Assembly (NCBI RefSeq): GCF_035989885.1
Contig: NZ_CP108518.1
Coordinates: 4,513,501 to 4,577,500, forward strand
Source of the DNA: Streptomyces sp. NBC_01232
GTDB taxonomy: Bacteria; Actinomycetota; Actinomycetes; Streptomycetales; Streptomycetaceae
DNA length: 64,000 bases
Direction of reading: 5' to 3'
This document shows, piece after piece, positions 27,508 to 38,803 of this stretch. The position numbers and the translations under genes are program-made. The number at the start of each line of letters is the position of its first letter. The stretch's first letter is position 1. The notes under the pieces are model-generated. The model was given only the letters and a program-made list of their open reading frames with translations, had not been told where the DNA came from and did no database searches.

Positions 27508-28533
27508 CTAGGGGTCCGGCTCGGTCCAGCGGTCCGGCTTCTTCCCCGGTGCCAGGTGTTCCACCAGCTCGGCCAGGTCCTCGCAGACCTGCTCGATCTT
27601 CAGGCGGATGTTGTTCTGCTCGGTGACGAGAGCCGACAGCAGCAGCCCGGTCAGGGCCGCCGCGCCGTTGAGGCCCTGGAGGTTGATCATGGTCTCCAGC
27701 AGGCTGCGGTCGGCGAACGGCCCCACGTGCTCGATCGCCGCCGAGATCGACAGGACCGACACCAGCAGGGTGCACGGAGCGCTCCCCGCGAGCTGGAAGC
27801 GTACGGCCGCCCAGATGATCAGCGGGAAGACGAGGAAGAGCAGCGAGAGCTCGGTGCGGGTGGCCACGAGGGTGACGACGACGGCGCAGACGGCCAGGGC
27901 CGTCACCTCCAGCGCACGGTAGCCGTCGCCGCGCCGGCGGGCCGGCAGGACCCTGCGCAGCACGAGCAGCAGCGGGGTCACCACGATCACGCCCATCGCG
28001 TCCCCGGCCCACCAGGCCGACCAGACGGGCCAGAACTGTGCGACCGGCAGGTCCCCGGAGAGCACCAGCGTCCAGGTCCCGATCGTCGCGCTGATCGTCA
28101 TCGGCAGCAGACCGCCCAGGAAGACGAGCGACAGGGCGTCCCGCAGCCGGTCCAGCTCGGTACGGAAACCCGCCCGGCGCAGCATCAGGTACGCGCACAC
28201 CATCGCGAGGGTGTTCCCCGCCACGATGACCAGGCCCGGCAGGTCGAAACCGTTGATCCCCTCGATGGACAGGTACGTACCGATGGCGATCCCCGGCCAC
28301 ACCCGCAGGCCCAGCCAGAGCAGGGAGGCCAGCGCGATGCCGGTCGGCAGCCACAGGGGCGTGACCTCGGCGCCGTCGACGACCACGCGCTGGAGGAGGC
28401 CGATCCGTCCGCCCAGGTAGTAGGCGAGCGCGACGGCGAGGATCTGTAGCAGAACTTCGGTCGGACGTCGCCATCCCTCGGTGCGCACCACAGCATCAGA
28501 CAACAGCCCGGCCGTCCCCACGGGCCGTGACAC
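27508..28533 (-). CDS. stand-alone MASE1 membrane sensor protein
   Basis: A 341-residue protein with eight or so membrane helices matching the MASE1 sensor domain (PF05231): LAYYLGGRIGLLQRVV, VTPLWLPTGIALASLLWLG, PGIAIGTYLS, GNTLAMVCAYLMLRR, FWPVWSAWWAGDAMGVIVVTPLL and SLLFLVFPLIIWAAVRFQLAG. MASE1 is normally fused to GGDEF, kinase or phosphatase output domains. Here only a coiled-coil-like tail (NNIRLKIEQVCEDLAELVEHL) follows and no output domain. The gene begins 15 bp after the stop of a SpoIIE phosphatase gene, so the two probably work as separate chains of one sensor. The ligand is unknown. Confidence 0.85.
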   Translation of the reverse strand: MSRPVGTAGLLSDAVVRTEGWRRPTEVLLQILAVALAYYLGGRIGLLQRVVVDGAEVTPLWLPTGIALASLLWLGLRVWPGIAIGTYLSIEGINGFDLPGLVIVAGNTLAMVCAYLMLRRAGFRTELDRLRDALSLVFLGGLLPMTISATIGTWTLVLSGDLPVAQFWPVWSAWWAGDAMGVIVVTPLLLVLRRVLPARRRGDGYRALEVTALAVCAVVVTLVATRTELSLLFLVFPLIIWAAVRFQLAGSAPCTLLVSVLSISAAIEHVGPFADRSLLETMINLQGLNGAAALTGLLLSALVTEQNNIRLKIEQVCEDLAELVEHLAPGKKPDRWTEPDP

Positions 28534-28548
28534 GCGCGAGCGGGCGGT

Positions 28549-29373
28549 CTAGGGGGCGTCGGCCGCGTCGTGGCTGAGGACGAGCACCGCGGCGTCATCG
28601 GAGTGGCCGGTGGAGTCGGCCACCTTCATCACCTCGGCGGCCAGCTCGCCCGGATCGGTGCCCGCCGCCTCCCGGACGACCTTGGACACCCGCTCCAGTC
28701 CCACCTCGATCGGGAACTGCGGCCCCTCGACCACGCCGTCCGTGAGCAGGACGATCGATCCCGCCTTCGTCAGCCGGCGCCGGGTCACCGCGTACCCCGC
28801 CCCCGGCATCAGGTTCAGCGGCAGGCCGCCGTCGTCGTCGGCTATCCCGTACGCGCCGTCGACGGTGGCCCAGACCGCCGGAACGTGGCCGGCCCGGGCG
28901 GTTTCCAGCTCCCGGGTCTCGGGATCGAAGCGGAGCAGGCTGCAGGTCGCGAAGAGCTCGCGGTCCATGGAGAGCAGCACCTCGTTGGCCCGGCTCAGCA
29001 CCTCGCCCGGATCGACGACGACGGCCGCCACGGCGCGCAGGCAGATCCGCACCTGCCCCATGAAGGCGGCCGCCTCCACGTCGTGCCCCTGGACGTCACC
29101 GATGCAGAAGGCCAGCGCCCCCTCGGGCAGCCGGAAGCCGTCGTACCAGTCGCCGCCGATGTCCAGGCCGTGCCGGGCGGGCGAGTAGCGGGCGGCGGTC
29201 CGCAGGCCCGGCAGCGCGGGCAGGGAGGCGGGCAGCATCTCGCTCTGCAGCGCCTCGGCCAGGTCCACCCGGGCCTGTTGCAGCTCCACCCCGCGGCGCG
29301 CCTGGTCGGCGAGCCGTCCGAGCGTGCTGAGCAGGTCGGCGCTGGCCGCCCGCGGGGCACGGCGAGGACTCAC
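28549..29373 (-). CDS. SpoIIE/PP2C-type serine phosphatase (RsbU-like)
   Basis: GTG 29373, 7 nt after GGAG, gives 274 residues; a GTG 16 codons upstream has no ribosome site. A helical N-terminus (VELQQARVDLAEALQSEMLP) leads into a PP2C_SIG domain with metal-binding DIGGDWYDGF, FCIGDVQGHDVEAAAFMGQVR, TARAGHVPAVW and IVLLTDGVVE plus SDDAAVLVL. Such proteins dephosphorylate anti-anti-sigma (STAS) proteins in partner-switching stress pathways. It has no sensor domain of its own; the downstream MASE1 gene, 15 bp away, could supply it. Confidence 0.9.
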   Translation of the reverse strand: MSPRRAPRAASADLLSTLGRLADQARRGVELQQARVDLAEALQSEMLPASLPALPGLRTAARYSPARHGLDIGGDWYDGFRLPEGALAFCIGDVQGHDVEAAAFMGQVRICLRAVAAVVVDPGEVLSRANEVLLSMDRELFATCSLLRFDPETRELETARAGHVPAVWATVDGAYGIADDDGGLPLNLMPGAGYAVTRRRLTKAGSIVLLTDGVVEGPQFPIEVGLERVSKVVREAAGTDPGELAAEVMKVADSTGHSDDAAVLVLSHDAADAP

Positions 29374-29496
29374 GGAACACTCCGAGGTGCATCCATCCGT
29401 CCCTGCTTCCGCTGCGTGCACAGCCCGTGCACATCATATTTCCGCCCGCCCGGAACCCGCCCGCCGAGACGGTGGCCGCCCGTGAGGGCCGGGCGC

Positions 29497-29985
29497 TCAG
29501 CCCCACTGCTCGTCGGCCAGGGAGGTCACCGGCTGCGGCTTGCCGATGACCGCCAGGGCGATGAAGAAGCTGATCTGCCCGATCGCGACGGTGAGGGTGG
29601 CGAGGGCCTTGTCGTCGTAGTGCGCGGCGACCTCGGCGTACAGCTCGTCGCCGACCCGCTCCCTGCCGGTCGGGGCGGGCTGGAGGGTGGCCTCCACCAG
29701 GGCGAGCGCGGCGCGCTCGGCGCCGGTGAAGAAGGGGGCGTCCTGCCAGGAGGAGACGGCCGTGATGCGCTCCTCGGACTCCCCGGCCTTGCGGAGGAAC
29801 CCGGTGTTCAGGACGGTCAGGTAGGTGTTGCCGACGATCTGCCCGGCCCTCAGGTGGACCAGGCTCATCGTGGTCCGCGGCACCGAGCGGTTGCCGGTGG
29901 CCCGGAAGAGGGCGGCGCTGATGTCGTTCACTTCGGGGACGAGCACGGCCGGGTCGGGCATCCGCGAGATGGAGGTGTTCGTCAT
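29497..29985 (-). CDS. carboxymuconolactone decarboxylase/AhpD-fold protein lacking the CxxC
   Basis: This 162-residue protein aligns along its length with AhpD-like peroxidase-fold proteins (SLVHLRAGQIVGNTYLTVLN, TGFLRKAGESEERITAV, DAPFFTGAERAALALVEA). At the place of the usual GCxxCxxxH the sequence is GNTYLTVLN: both cysteines and the histidine are replaced by Asn, Leu and Asn. It cannot act as a thiol peroxidase by the known mechanism. GGAGAGCAG ribosome site. Single gene between the phosphatase and purA. Confidence 0.83.
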   Translation of the reverse strand: MTNTSISRMPDPAVLVPEVNDISAALFRATGNRSVPRTTMSLVHLRAGQIVGNTYLTVLNTGFLRKAGESEERITAVSSWQDAPFFTGAERAALALVEATLQPAPTGRERVGDELYAEVAAHYDDKALATLTVAIGQISFFIALAVIGKPQPVTSLADEQWG

Positions 29986-30079
29986 GGCTGCTGCTCTCCT
30001 TCAGTAGGTGTCTGCACAGCACTGACGGAGGGGCGCGCACGAATGTGACAGGGCGGGGAAGTCTTTTCTGCGCCCGACG

Positions 30080-30121
30080 CCGAAGGGGCGGCCGGCGCAT
30101 CTGCGCCCGCCGCCCCTTCGG
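30080..30121 (-). terminator. purA terminator
   Basis: 20-nt arms (30080-30099 and 30102-30121) with one mismatch and a 2-nt loop, 17 bp beyond the purA stop on the minus strand. Confidence 0.9.
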
Positions 30122-30137
30122 ACGTATGACCCGTGGC

Positions 30138-31421
<1,284 letters not shown>

Positions 31422-31522
31422 AGGCGTACACCTCTTCCGGATGGGGCATGTCCAAGGTCAGGGGGCGTACGACGATGTACACCGCAGGCTGAGCCGTCGG
31501 ACCGGTACCCCGGAATAGACGA

Positions 31523-31550
31523 AGGCCCTGGCGCAATAGCGCAAGGGCCT
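31523..31550. promoter_or_regulatory. hairpin in the purA / kinase-like intergenic region
   Basis: AGGCCCT (31523-31529) pairs with AGGGCCT (31544-31550), and GCGC/GCGC inside it closes an AATA loop after one G-A mismatch. It lies about 100 bp upstream of purA and 35 bp upstream of the divergent gene. It may be part of the purA leader or an operator. Confidence 0.5.
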
Positions 31551-31584
31551 CTTGCACAAAGATGCTACCCGAGGAAGGACCGAG

Positions 31585-32439
31585 GTGTCGGCTCCAGAGC
31601 CCACCATGAGCCAAGCGGGCGCGCCGGTAGGCGGCCTGCTCGTGCTCGTCGACCCGGTCGCCCGCCGTCTTGACGGCGAGTCCGTGCGGATCGCGAAGGA
31701 TGTTTTGTCAGCGGGCGCGGCAGCGAAAATCTGCCTCCCGGATTCGCAGGAGGAATTTGCGCGGGCTCTTGCCCGCCGGGGTCATCGGCGGCTGGTGATC
31801 GTCGGTGATGACCGCGCCCTGGTGCGCACCGTGGGCCTGCTGCACCGGGAGCGGGGGCTGGGGGAGGGACCCCTGGCGCTCGTTCCGGTCGGCCCCGTGG
31901 GCTCGCTGGGCCTGGCGCGGTCCCTCGGCGTGCCGCTTTCGGCCGTCTCCGCGGCCCGGGCGGTGCTCGACGGGTCGGTCCGGAGCTGCGACCTGCTGGT
32001 CGACGACAGCGACGGGGTGGTGCTGGGTGCACTGCGGATCCCGCCGGTGCACGGCGTCCAGCGGCCCGCCGGGCCGTCGGTGTGGAGCGCGTACCGCTCG
32101 CTGGTACGGACGCTGGTCCGGCCGGTGGCGGCGGCCGGCGGCGTCGCCACCGGCCGGCACCGGCTGCGCGTCGAGGCCGACGGGGTGCTGCTGGCGGATG
32201 TGGACCGGCCCGTGGAGGACGTGTCCGTTCGCACCAGGGACGACGGCGGCGCGGCGGAGGTCGTGGTCCGGACGGGCGGCGGCGGCTCCGCCGAGTCGAC
32301 CGTCACGGCCCGGGCGAAGACGGTCACGGTGTCGGGCGCGGACTTCCGCTACCGCGCCGACGCGGCGATGACCGGCCCGGTCCGCCGTCGTACGTGGACC
32401 CTGCGCCCCGGAGCATGGACGCTCACCGTGCCCCGGTGA
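31585..32439 (+). CDS. diacylglycerol-kinase-like protein with degenerate catalytic motifs
   Basis: GTG 31585 follows GAGGAAGGA at 5-6 nt and gives 284 residues; ATG 31606 is an alternative. The layout follows lipid/diacylglycerol kinases: a nucleotide-fold start (GGLLVLVDPVARRLDGESVR), a strand-turn where GGDGT should be but reads VGDDRAL, and a GTGNDFA position reading GPVGSLGLA followed by RSLGVPLSAVSAARAVLDG. The C-terminal beta domain has late RLRVEADGVLLADVD. With both nucleotide-binding glycine motifs lost, kinase activity is doubtful. It may be a lipid-binding or regulatory relative. Overlaps or abuts the next gene. Confidence 0.65.
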   Translation: MSAPEPTMSQAGAPVGGLLVLVDPVARRLDGESVRIAKDVLSAGAAAKICLPDSQEEFARALARRGHRRLVIVGDDRALVRTVGLLHRERGLGEGPLALVPVGPVGSLGLARSLGVPLSAVSAARAVLDGSVRSCDLLVDDSDGVVLGALRIPPVHGVQRPAGPSVWSAYRSLVRTLVRPVAAAGGVATGRHRLRVEADGVLLADVDRPVEDVSVRTRDDGGAAEVVVRTGGGGSAESTVTARAKTVTVSGADFRYRADAAMTGPVRRRTWTLRPGAWTLTVPR

Positions 32440-32468
32440 CCACACCGGGTGCACGGGAGGCGGCAGCG

Positions 32469-32966
32469 ATGCGGGACGCGCTGGAGGACTGGCGGCGCGA
32501 CGCACTGCTGCTGTGCCTGCTGCCGGTGTTCTGCTGGCCGGCCGTGGCCGGGGCGCTGCTCGGTGCGCCGCCGCTGCGGGTGGCCGTGCCGGCTGCGCTG
32601 CTGGGCCCGGTGCTCCTCGGGGTGCGGGAGCTGTACGCCGTCCGGCGGGTCCGGCGCGTGCTGCGCGACCCCGGGGCGGCCTGGACCGCGTACGAGGCCG
32701 TGGTGGTCCGCAGCCGGTGGCGCCCGCCGGTGCTGGTGCTGGCCGACGGGCGGCACGTCCTGACCCTGGGCCCGCTGGGCCGACGGGTGCTGCCGCCGCG
32801 GCCGTGGCCCCGTGCGGTCCCCGCCGGGGCGGCCCAGGTGGTGCGGATTGCGGGAGACCCGGCCGCGGGCGGGGCCCTGTGGGCCCCGCACTCCGGCGGG
32901 CTGGGCCACGCCCGGCCCGCGCCCCGCAGCCGTACTCGAAGGCCGCCGGCGGCAGCTCCTGGCTGA
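32469..32966 (+). CDS. small two-helix membrane protein of unknown function
   Basis: ATG 32469 with GGGAGG 8 nt upstream gives 165 residues; an overlapping GTG at 32436 (GTGA with the previous stop) is possible. Two hydrophobic stretches (LLLCLLPVFCWPAVAGALLG and VAVPAALLGPVLLGVREL) form a hairpin, followed by a compact soluble part with beta-like strands (VLVLADGRHVLTLGPLG). No family is recognised. It forms a two-gene unit with the kinase-like gene. Confidence 0.65.
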   Translation: MRDALEDWRRDALLLCLLPVFCWPAVAGALLGAPPLRVAVPAALLGPVLLGVRELYAVRRVRRVLRDPGAAWTAYEAVVVRSRWRPPVLVLADGRHVLTLGPLGRRVLPPRPWPRAVPAGAAQVVRIAGDPAAGGALWAPHSGGLGHARPAPRSRTRRPPAAAPG

Positions 32967-33099
32967 GCTGTCCGGGGGACTCCCCGGCGTCCGGCGCGAA
33001 CGCCGCCGGATCTGCCGACCACGCCGGGCAGCCGCCGGACCCCTGGCACCGCGGCGGCAGGGGTCCGGGGCGGGGGCCGCAGGGGCCGGGCGGGGCGGC

Positions 33100-35505
<2,406 letters not shown>

Positions 35506-35559
35506 CGTGTCTCCATCTCTCGGGCGGGCCGCCTGCGCGGACTCCTGGGCAGTCGGTCC

Positions 35560-35976
35560 TTAGGGCTTGCGGGGCTGGTTGAAGCGGAGCATGTTGCCGG
35601 CCGGGTCGCGGAAGGCGCAGTCGCGGACGCCGTACGGCTGGTCGACCGGCTCCTGCAGCACCTCCCCGCCGGCGGCCCGGATGCGTTCGAAGGTGGCGTC
35701 GACATCGTCGGTGGAGAAGATCACGCCGCGCAGCATGCCCTTGGCCAGCAGCTCCGCCACCGCCTGCCGGTCGGCCGGCGAGGCGTTGGGGTCGGCGAGC
35801 GGCGGTTCGAGGACGATCTCCACGTCCGGCTGCGCGGGGGAGCCGACGGTCACCCAGCGCATCCCCTCGAACCCGACGTCGTTGCGGACTTCCAGGCCGA
35901 GGACATCGCGGTAGAAGGTGAGCGCCTTGTCGTGGTCGTCGACTGCGATGAAGCACTGCGAGAGGTTGATGTTCAT
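35560..35976 (-). CDS. VOC-family (glyoxalase-fold) protein
   Basis: A 138-residue protein with two beta-alpha-beta-beta-beta halves: [20 protein letters not shown] with [12 protein letters not shown], and [20 protein letters not shown] with [20 protein letters not shown]. The metal-site residues of the second half (Asp/Glu-containing [10 protein letters not shown]) resemble lactoylglutathione lyase-like and antibiotic-binding VOC proteins. The substrate is unknown. Lies between a UvrA-like gene and an AraC gene on the same strand; resistance or detoxification is likely but inferred. Confidence 0.88.
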   Translation of the reverse strand: MNINLSQCFIAVDDHDKALTFYRDVLGLEVRNDVGFEGMRWVTVGSPAQPDVEIVLEPPLADPNASPADRQAVAELLAKGMLRGVIFSTDDVDATFERIRAAGGEVLQEPVDQPYGVRDCAFRDPAGNMLRFNQPRKP

Positions 35977-35986
35977 GCCGTCGACG

Positions 35987-36418
35987 CTACGAGGAGGGGG
36001 TGGATTTCGCTTCTCCGATCCTGACCGGTCGCGTGTAGATCTTGGCGACGCACGCCGGGATGTCGGCGCCGTCGTCGTGGCTGCGGGCCCGATAGGCGCT
36101 GGGGGTCTCGCCGACGAGCTCGGTGAAGCGCGAGCTGAAGGACCCCAGTGAGGTACATCCGACGGCGAAGCAGACCTCCGTCACGCTCAGGTCGCCGCGT
36201 CGCAGGAGCGCCTTCGCGCGTTCGACTCGGCGGGTCATGAGGTAGCTGTACGGGGTTTCCCCGAACGCGGAGCGGAAACTGCGGGAGAAGTGTCCGGCCG
36301 ACATGAGGGCGACGTTCGCGAGTGCCTGCACGTCCAGCGGTTCGGCGTACTCGCGGTCCATCATGTCCCGGGCGCGGCGCAGCCGTACCAGGTCCTCCAG
36401 GTTCATGCGTTCCAGCAT
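35987..36418 (-). CDS. short AraC-family regulator
   Basis: A 143-residue protein that consists almost only of the two-helix-turn-helix AraC DNA-binding domain: LDVQALANVALMSAGHFSRS, FGETPYSYLMTRRVERAKAL, LSVTEVCFAVGCTSLGSFSS and FTELVGETPSAYRAR. There is no ligand domain; a 25-residue tail follows. ATG 36418 or 36406 may start it. It stops 10 bp before the VOC start and so probably controls that gene and the UvrA-like gene. Confidence 0.87.
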   Translation of the reverse strand: MLERMNLEDLVRLRRARDMMDREYAEPLDVQALANVALMSAGHFSRSFRSAFGETPYSYLMTRRVERAKALLRRGDLSVTEVCFAVGCTSLGSFSSRFTELVGETPSAYRARSHDDGADIPACVAKIYTRPVRIGEAKSTPSS

Positions 36419-36473
36419 GGCACGGAGGGGGTGTCACGTCTGCGGGTATCGGTGCTTCCGGATTCGATCAGCC

Positions 36474-36560
36474 GGCCCGCCGCTCGCCCTGACCGCCCTC
36501 GCCGTGGCCCTGACGGCAGCGGGCCCGGCGGCCCGGCGCCGCCGCGACATGATCGCTTAG
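36474..36560 (+). pseudogene. possible C-terminal remnant of an MFS transporter
   Basis: The frame ending at 36560 reads PLALTALAVALTAAGPAARR then a basic tail and stop, like the last membrane helix and tail of a major-facilitator protein. No upstream part exists: 70 bp away lies the AraC gene. The nearby TIR-bounded element (from 36600) may mark the rearrangement that removed the rest. Confidence 0.35.
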
Positions 36561-36820
36561 GGCCGACGGCGATGACGGGTGGCGGCCGGGCCCCTGGACG
36601 AGTCATTCCGAAGTGATCGTGATCAGCTTGTCGATGGGCCAAGGGGCCATTCGAGGGCCTGCTGCTGGCCCGTGGACATGCACGCCCCCTGCGCCAAGGC
36701 GGGCCTTGCGTCCCTCGAGGAGCCGGCGAAGTAGATGATGCTCGCCGCACAAGGGAGGCCGGAGCTGGTGCTGCTTGCCCCGGGCCGCTCACGGCAGCTG
36801 CCGAATCCCTCCCCGGGGTT

Positions 36821-37291
36821 TCAACTGAGCTGGTCGCGCACGAGATCAAGGAATGCCTGTCGGCTCGGACGGATGTGCGCCCAGACCTTCTCGTCCTGTG
36901 GCTCTCCCGGGTCTTCGGGGCCCTTCCTGATCACCTCCTGTACTGCCCACGCGAGGCTACGTGCCGCTTCGCTGACCTCAGACGTGCACAGCACGTGGAT
37001 CGTCTTCTGCATCACCCACACCCTGTCAAGGACCTGCCTTGCCTGGGCCTGCCACTGCTCGTCAGCCAGGTTGTGGTGATGCCGGTCCACCGCGACTCGT
37101 TCAGCTTCCTGCACCGCAGACAGAAATTCGATGAGGTGAGTGAGACGCTCGTTGCGGCGCGCCTCGGCAAGTTCACGAACACTGCGGCGCGCCTCGCCGC
37201 GTTCCAAGGCGCGTCCTGCCGAGCGCTGGGCCAGCACCGACATGAACCCGCCGAGCAGGACGCCGATGAGCGGCGCAAGCGTTGTCCACAC
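36821..37291 (-). CDS. membrane-anchored coiled-coil protein inside the IS (cargo)
   Basis: 156 residues from GTG 37291. One N-terminal membrane segment (TLAPLIGVLLGGFMSVLA) precedes a long charged helix (RALERGEARRSVRELAEARR, NERLTHLIEFLSAVQEAERV) and a second helical half. It resembles a widespread Streptomyces family of unknown function with the same TM-plus-helix layout, often found next to mobile elements. A CATAAT -10 box (complement of 37300-37305) sits close before the start, which suggests a leaderless mRNA. Codon use is less G/C-biased than the neighbours. Its position between IS ends suggests carriage by the element. Confidence 0.65.
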   Translation of the reverse strand: MWTTLAPLIGVLLGGFMSVLAQRSAGRALERGEARRSVRELAEARRNERLTHLIEFLSAVQEAERVAVDRHHHNLADEQWQAQARQVLDRVWVMQKTIHVLCTSEVSEAARSLAWAVQEVIRKGPEDPGEPQDEKVWAHIRPSRQAFLDLVRDQLS

Positions 37292-37330
37292 AATGTCCGA
37301 TTATGACACCGATGGCATGAGCATGGCGCA

Positions 37331-37546
37331 GGGTTCGGCAATCTCGGGCCGGACCGGGACACGCAGACGGCCAGGTCGTCGCAGCCTTCGACGACGGCGC
37401 TCGACCTGGAACAACACGGCGGCCGGACCTTTGAGGGCGTCGCCGTCCGCGTCGCCCAACGCGTCCTCGCGCCGGCCGCAGCAATCTGGCACAACCACAA
37501 GACCGGACAGCCAATCACACGCTCCCTGATCGCCTACGACCACTGA
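37331..37546 (+). pseudogene. C-terminal fragment of an IS5-like transposase
   Basis: The frame ending with TGA at 37544-37546 reads ...LDLEQHGGRTFEGVAVRVAQ, RVLAPAAAIWHNHKTGQPIT, RSLIAYDH. The HGGRT segment, the AAAIWHN helix and the RSLIAYDH end are the C-terminal signature of Streptomyces IS5-family (DDE) transposases. No catalytic residues remain upstream, and there is no start signal. The stop lies in the right TIR. Confidence 0.82.
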
Positions 37547-37565
37547 TCACTTCGGAATGACTCAT

Positions 37566-38774
37566 CTAGAACTCCACGAGCAGCTGCTTCAGCCCCCGGA
37601 TGACGTAGCCGTCCTGCCACTGCGGCTCCTCGACGAGCCGCAGTGGCGGGACCCCCTCCGCGAGCAGCGCCCCGAACGAGGCCTCCAACTCCCGCCGCGC
37701 CAGGGGCGCCCCGAGGCAGTAGTGGATCCCGGCCCCGAAGGTCAGATGCGGATTGTCGGCCCGTACGAGGTCCAGCGCGTCGGGATCGTCGAAGCGCGCC
37801 GGATCCCGGTTCGCGGACCCGAAGAGCAGCGCGACCTCGGCTCCGCGGGGGATGACGGTGTCCCCGATCCGGATGTCGTCGAGCACCCAGCGCTCGAACA
37901 TCTGGAGGGGAGTGTCGTACCGCATGAGTTCATCCACAGCTGTGGACAACTTTTCGGGATCGCGGCTCGTGCGGAGCGCGGCGAGCTGCGCGGGATTGCG
38001 GAACAGCGCCCACCAGCCGTTGACGGTCGTGTTCACGGTGGCCTCGTGCCCGGCGTTCAGCAGGAGCACACAGGTGGAGATCATCTCCTGCTCGCTGAGC
38101 CGCCCCTCCTCATCGTGGGCGGCGATCAGCCCGGAGATCAAATCCTCCCCGGGGTGCCTGCGCCGCTCGGCGATCAGCCCGCGCAGGTACGCGCTGAACT
38201 CGACGCTCGCCCGCACCGCACGCCGCGCCGTCTCCTCGTCCGGCCGCAGCTCGAACATCCCGCAGATGTCCGCCGACCACGGCCGCAGGGGCCCCCGGTC
38301 CGCCTCGGGCACGCCCAGCAGCTCCGCGATCACCGCCACCGGCAGCGGCTCGGCGACGACGGTGAGCAGATCCCCGCCCCCGTCCGCGCGCAACCGCCCG
38401 ACCAGCTCCCCGGCCAGCCGCTGCACGGCGGGCACGAGCCGCTCCACCGTCCGCGGGGTGAAGGCCTTCGCCACCAGCCTGCGCACCCGCGCGTGCGCGG
38501 GATCCTCCAGGTCCAGCAGGCCGTTGCCATTGAGCACATGGAAGGGCTCGTGCTCCGGCGGTGGCGCCTCGCGCCCGAACTCCTCGTGCGAGAACCGGTG
38601 GAGGTAGGTCCGTCCCAGCCGCCGGTCCCGCAACAGCGCACTCACATCGGCGTAGTGCGGCACCAGCCACTGCCCGGTGGCCTCGCACCACACGGCCCGC
38701 CCCTGCTCCCGCAACTCCCGGTAGGCCGGGTACGGATCGGCGACGAACGCGGCATCCCACGGATCAAAGCCCAT
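37566..38774 (-). CDS. cytochrome P450
   Basis: A soluble 402-residue P450. I-helix oxygen-binding segment CVLLLNAGHEATVNTTVN (AGHEAT in place of AGxDT), K-helix ELMRYDTPLQMFERWVLDD (ExxR replaced by the usual E-L-x-R: ELMR), and the heme loop FGAGIHYCLGAPLARRELE with the cysteine ligand. It lies downstream of two two-component systems in the same direction (29 bp after the first response regulator's stop side), which may control it. The substrate is unknown; bacterial class I ferredoxin partners are not encoded nearby. Its stop is 3 bp from the IS right end. Confidence 0.95.
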   Translation of the reverse strand: MGFDPWDAAFVADPYPAYRELREQGRAVWCEATGQWLVPHYADVSALLRDRRLGRTYLHRFSHEEFGREAPPPEHEPFHVLNGNGLLDLEDPAHARVRRLVAKAFTPRTVERLVPAVQRLAGELVGRLRADGGGDLLTVVAEPLPVAVIAELLGVPEADRGPLRPWSADICGMFELRPDEETARRAVRASVEFSAYLRGLIAERRRHPGEDLISGLIAAHDEEGRLSEQEMISTCVLLLNAGHEATVNTTVNGWWALFRNPAQLAALRTSRDPEKLSTAVDELMRYDTPLQMFERWVLDDIRIGDTVIPRGAEVALLFGSANRDPARFDDPDALDLVRADNPHLTFGAGIHYCLGAPLARRELEASFGALLAEGVPPLRLVEEPQWQDGYVIRGLKQLLVEF

Positions 38775-38803
38775 CCCCGCACCCTAAGGGCAGGCCCGCC
38801 CGA

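Larger units (their letters stand above)
36600..37563. mobile_element. 964-bp TIR-bounded insertion element with cargo gene (IS5-like, defective)
   Basis: Perfect 19-bp terminal inverted repeats, GAGTCATTCCGAAGTGATC at 36600-36618 and its complement at 37545-37563. The right end holds the C-terminal 71 codons of an IS5-like transposase, whose stop TGA touches the TIR as in intact copies. The rest of the transposase gene is missing; in its place lies an unrelated 156-codon gene on the opposite strand (36821-37291). The length equals a normal small IS, so this is a replaced or nested structure rather than a simple deletion. The right TIR abuts the stop of the P450 gene. It can move only with a transposase supplied from elsewhere. 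Confidence 0.8.

Noticed and set aside
37290..37529. Small frame overlapping the transposase fragment (MSDYDTDGMSM...)
   Set aside because: Arg/Ser/Pro-rich shadow; the other frame gives the transposase C-terminus.
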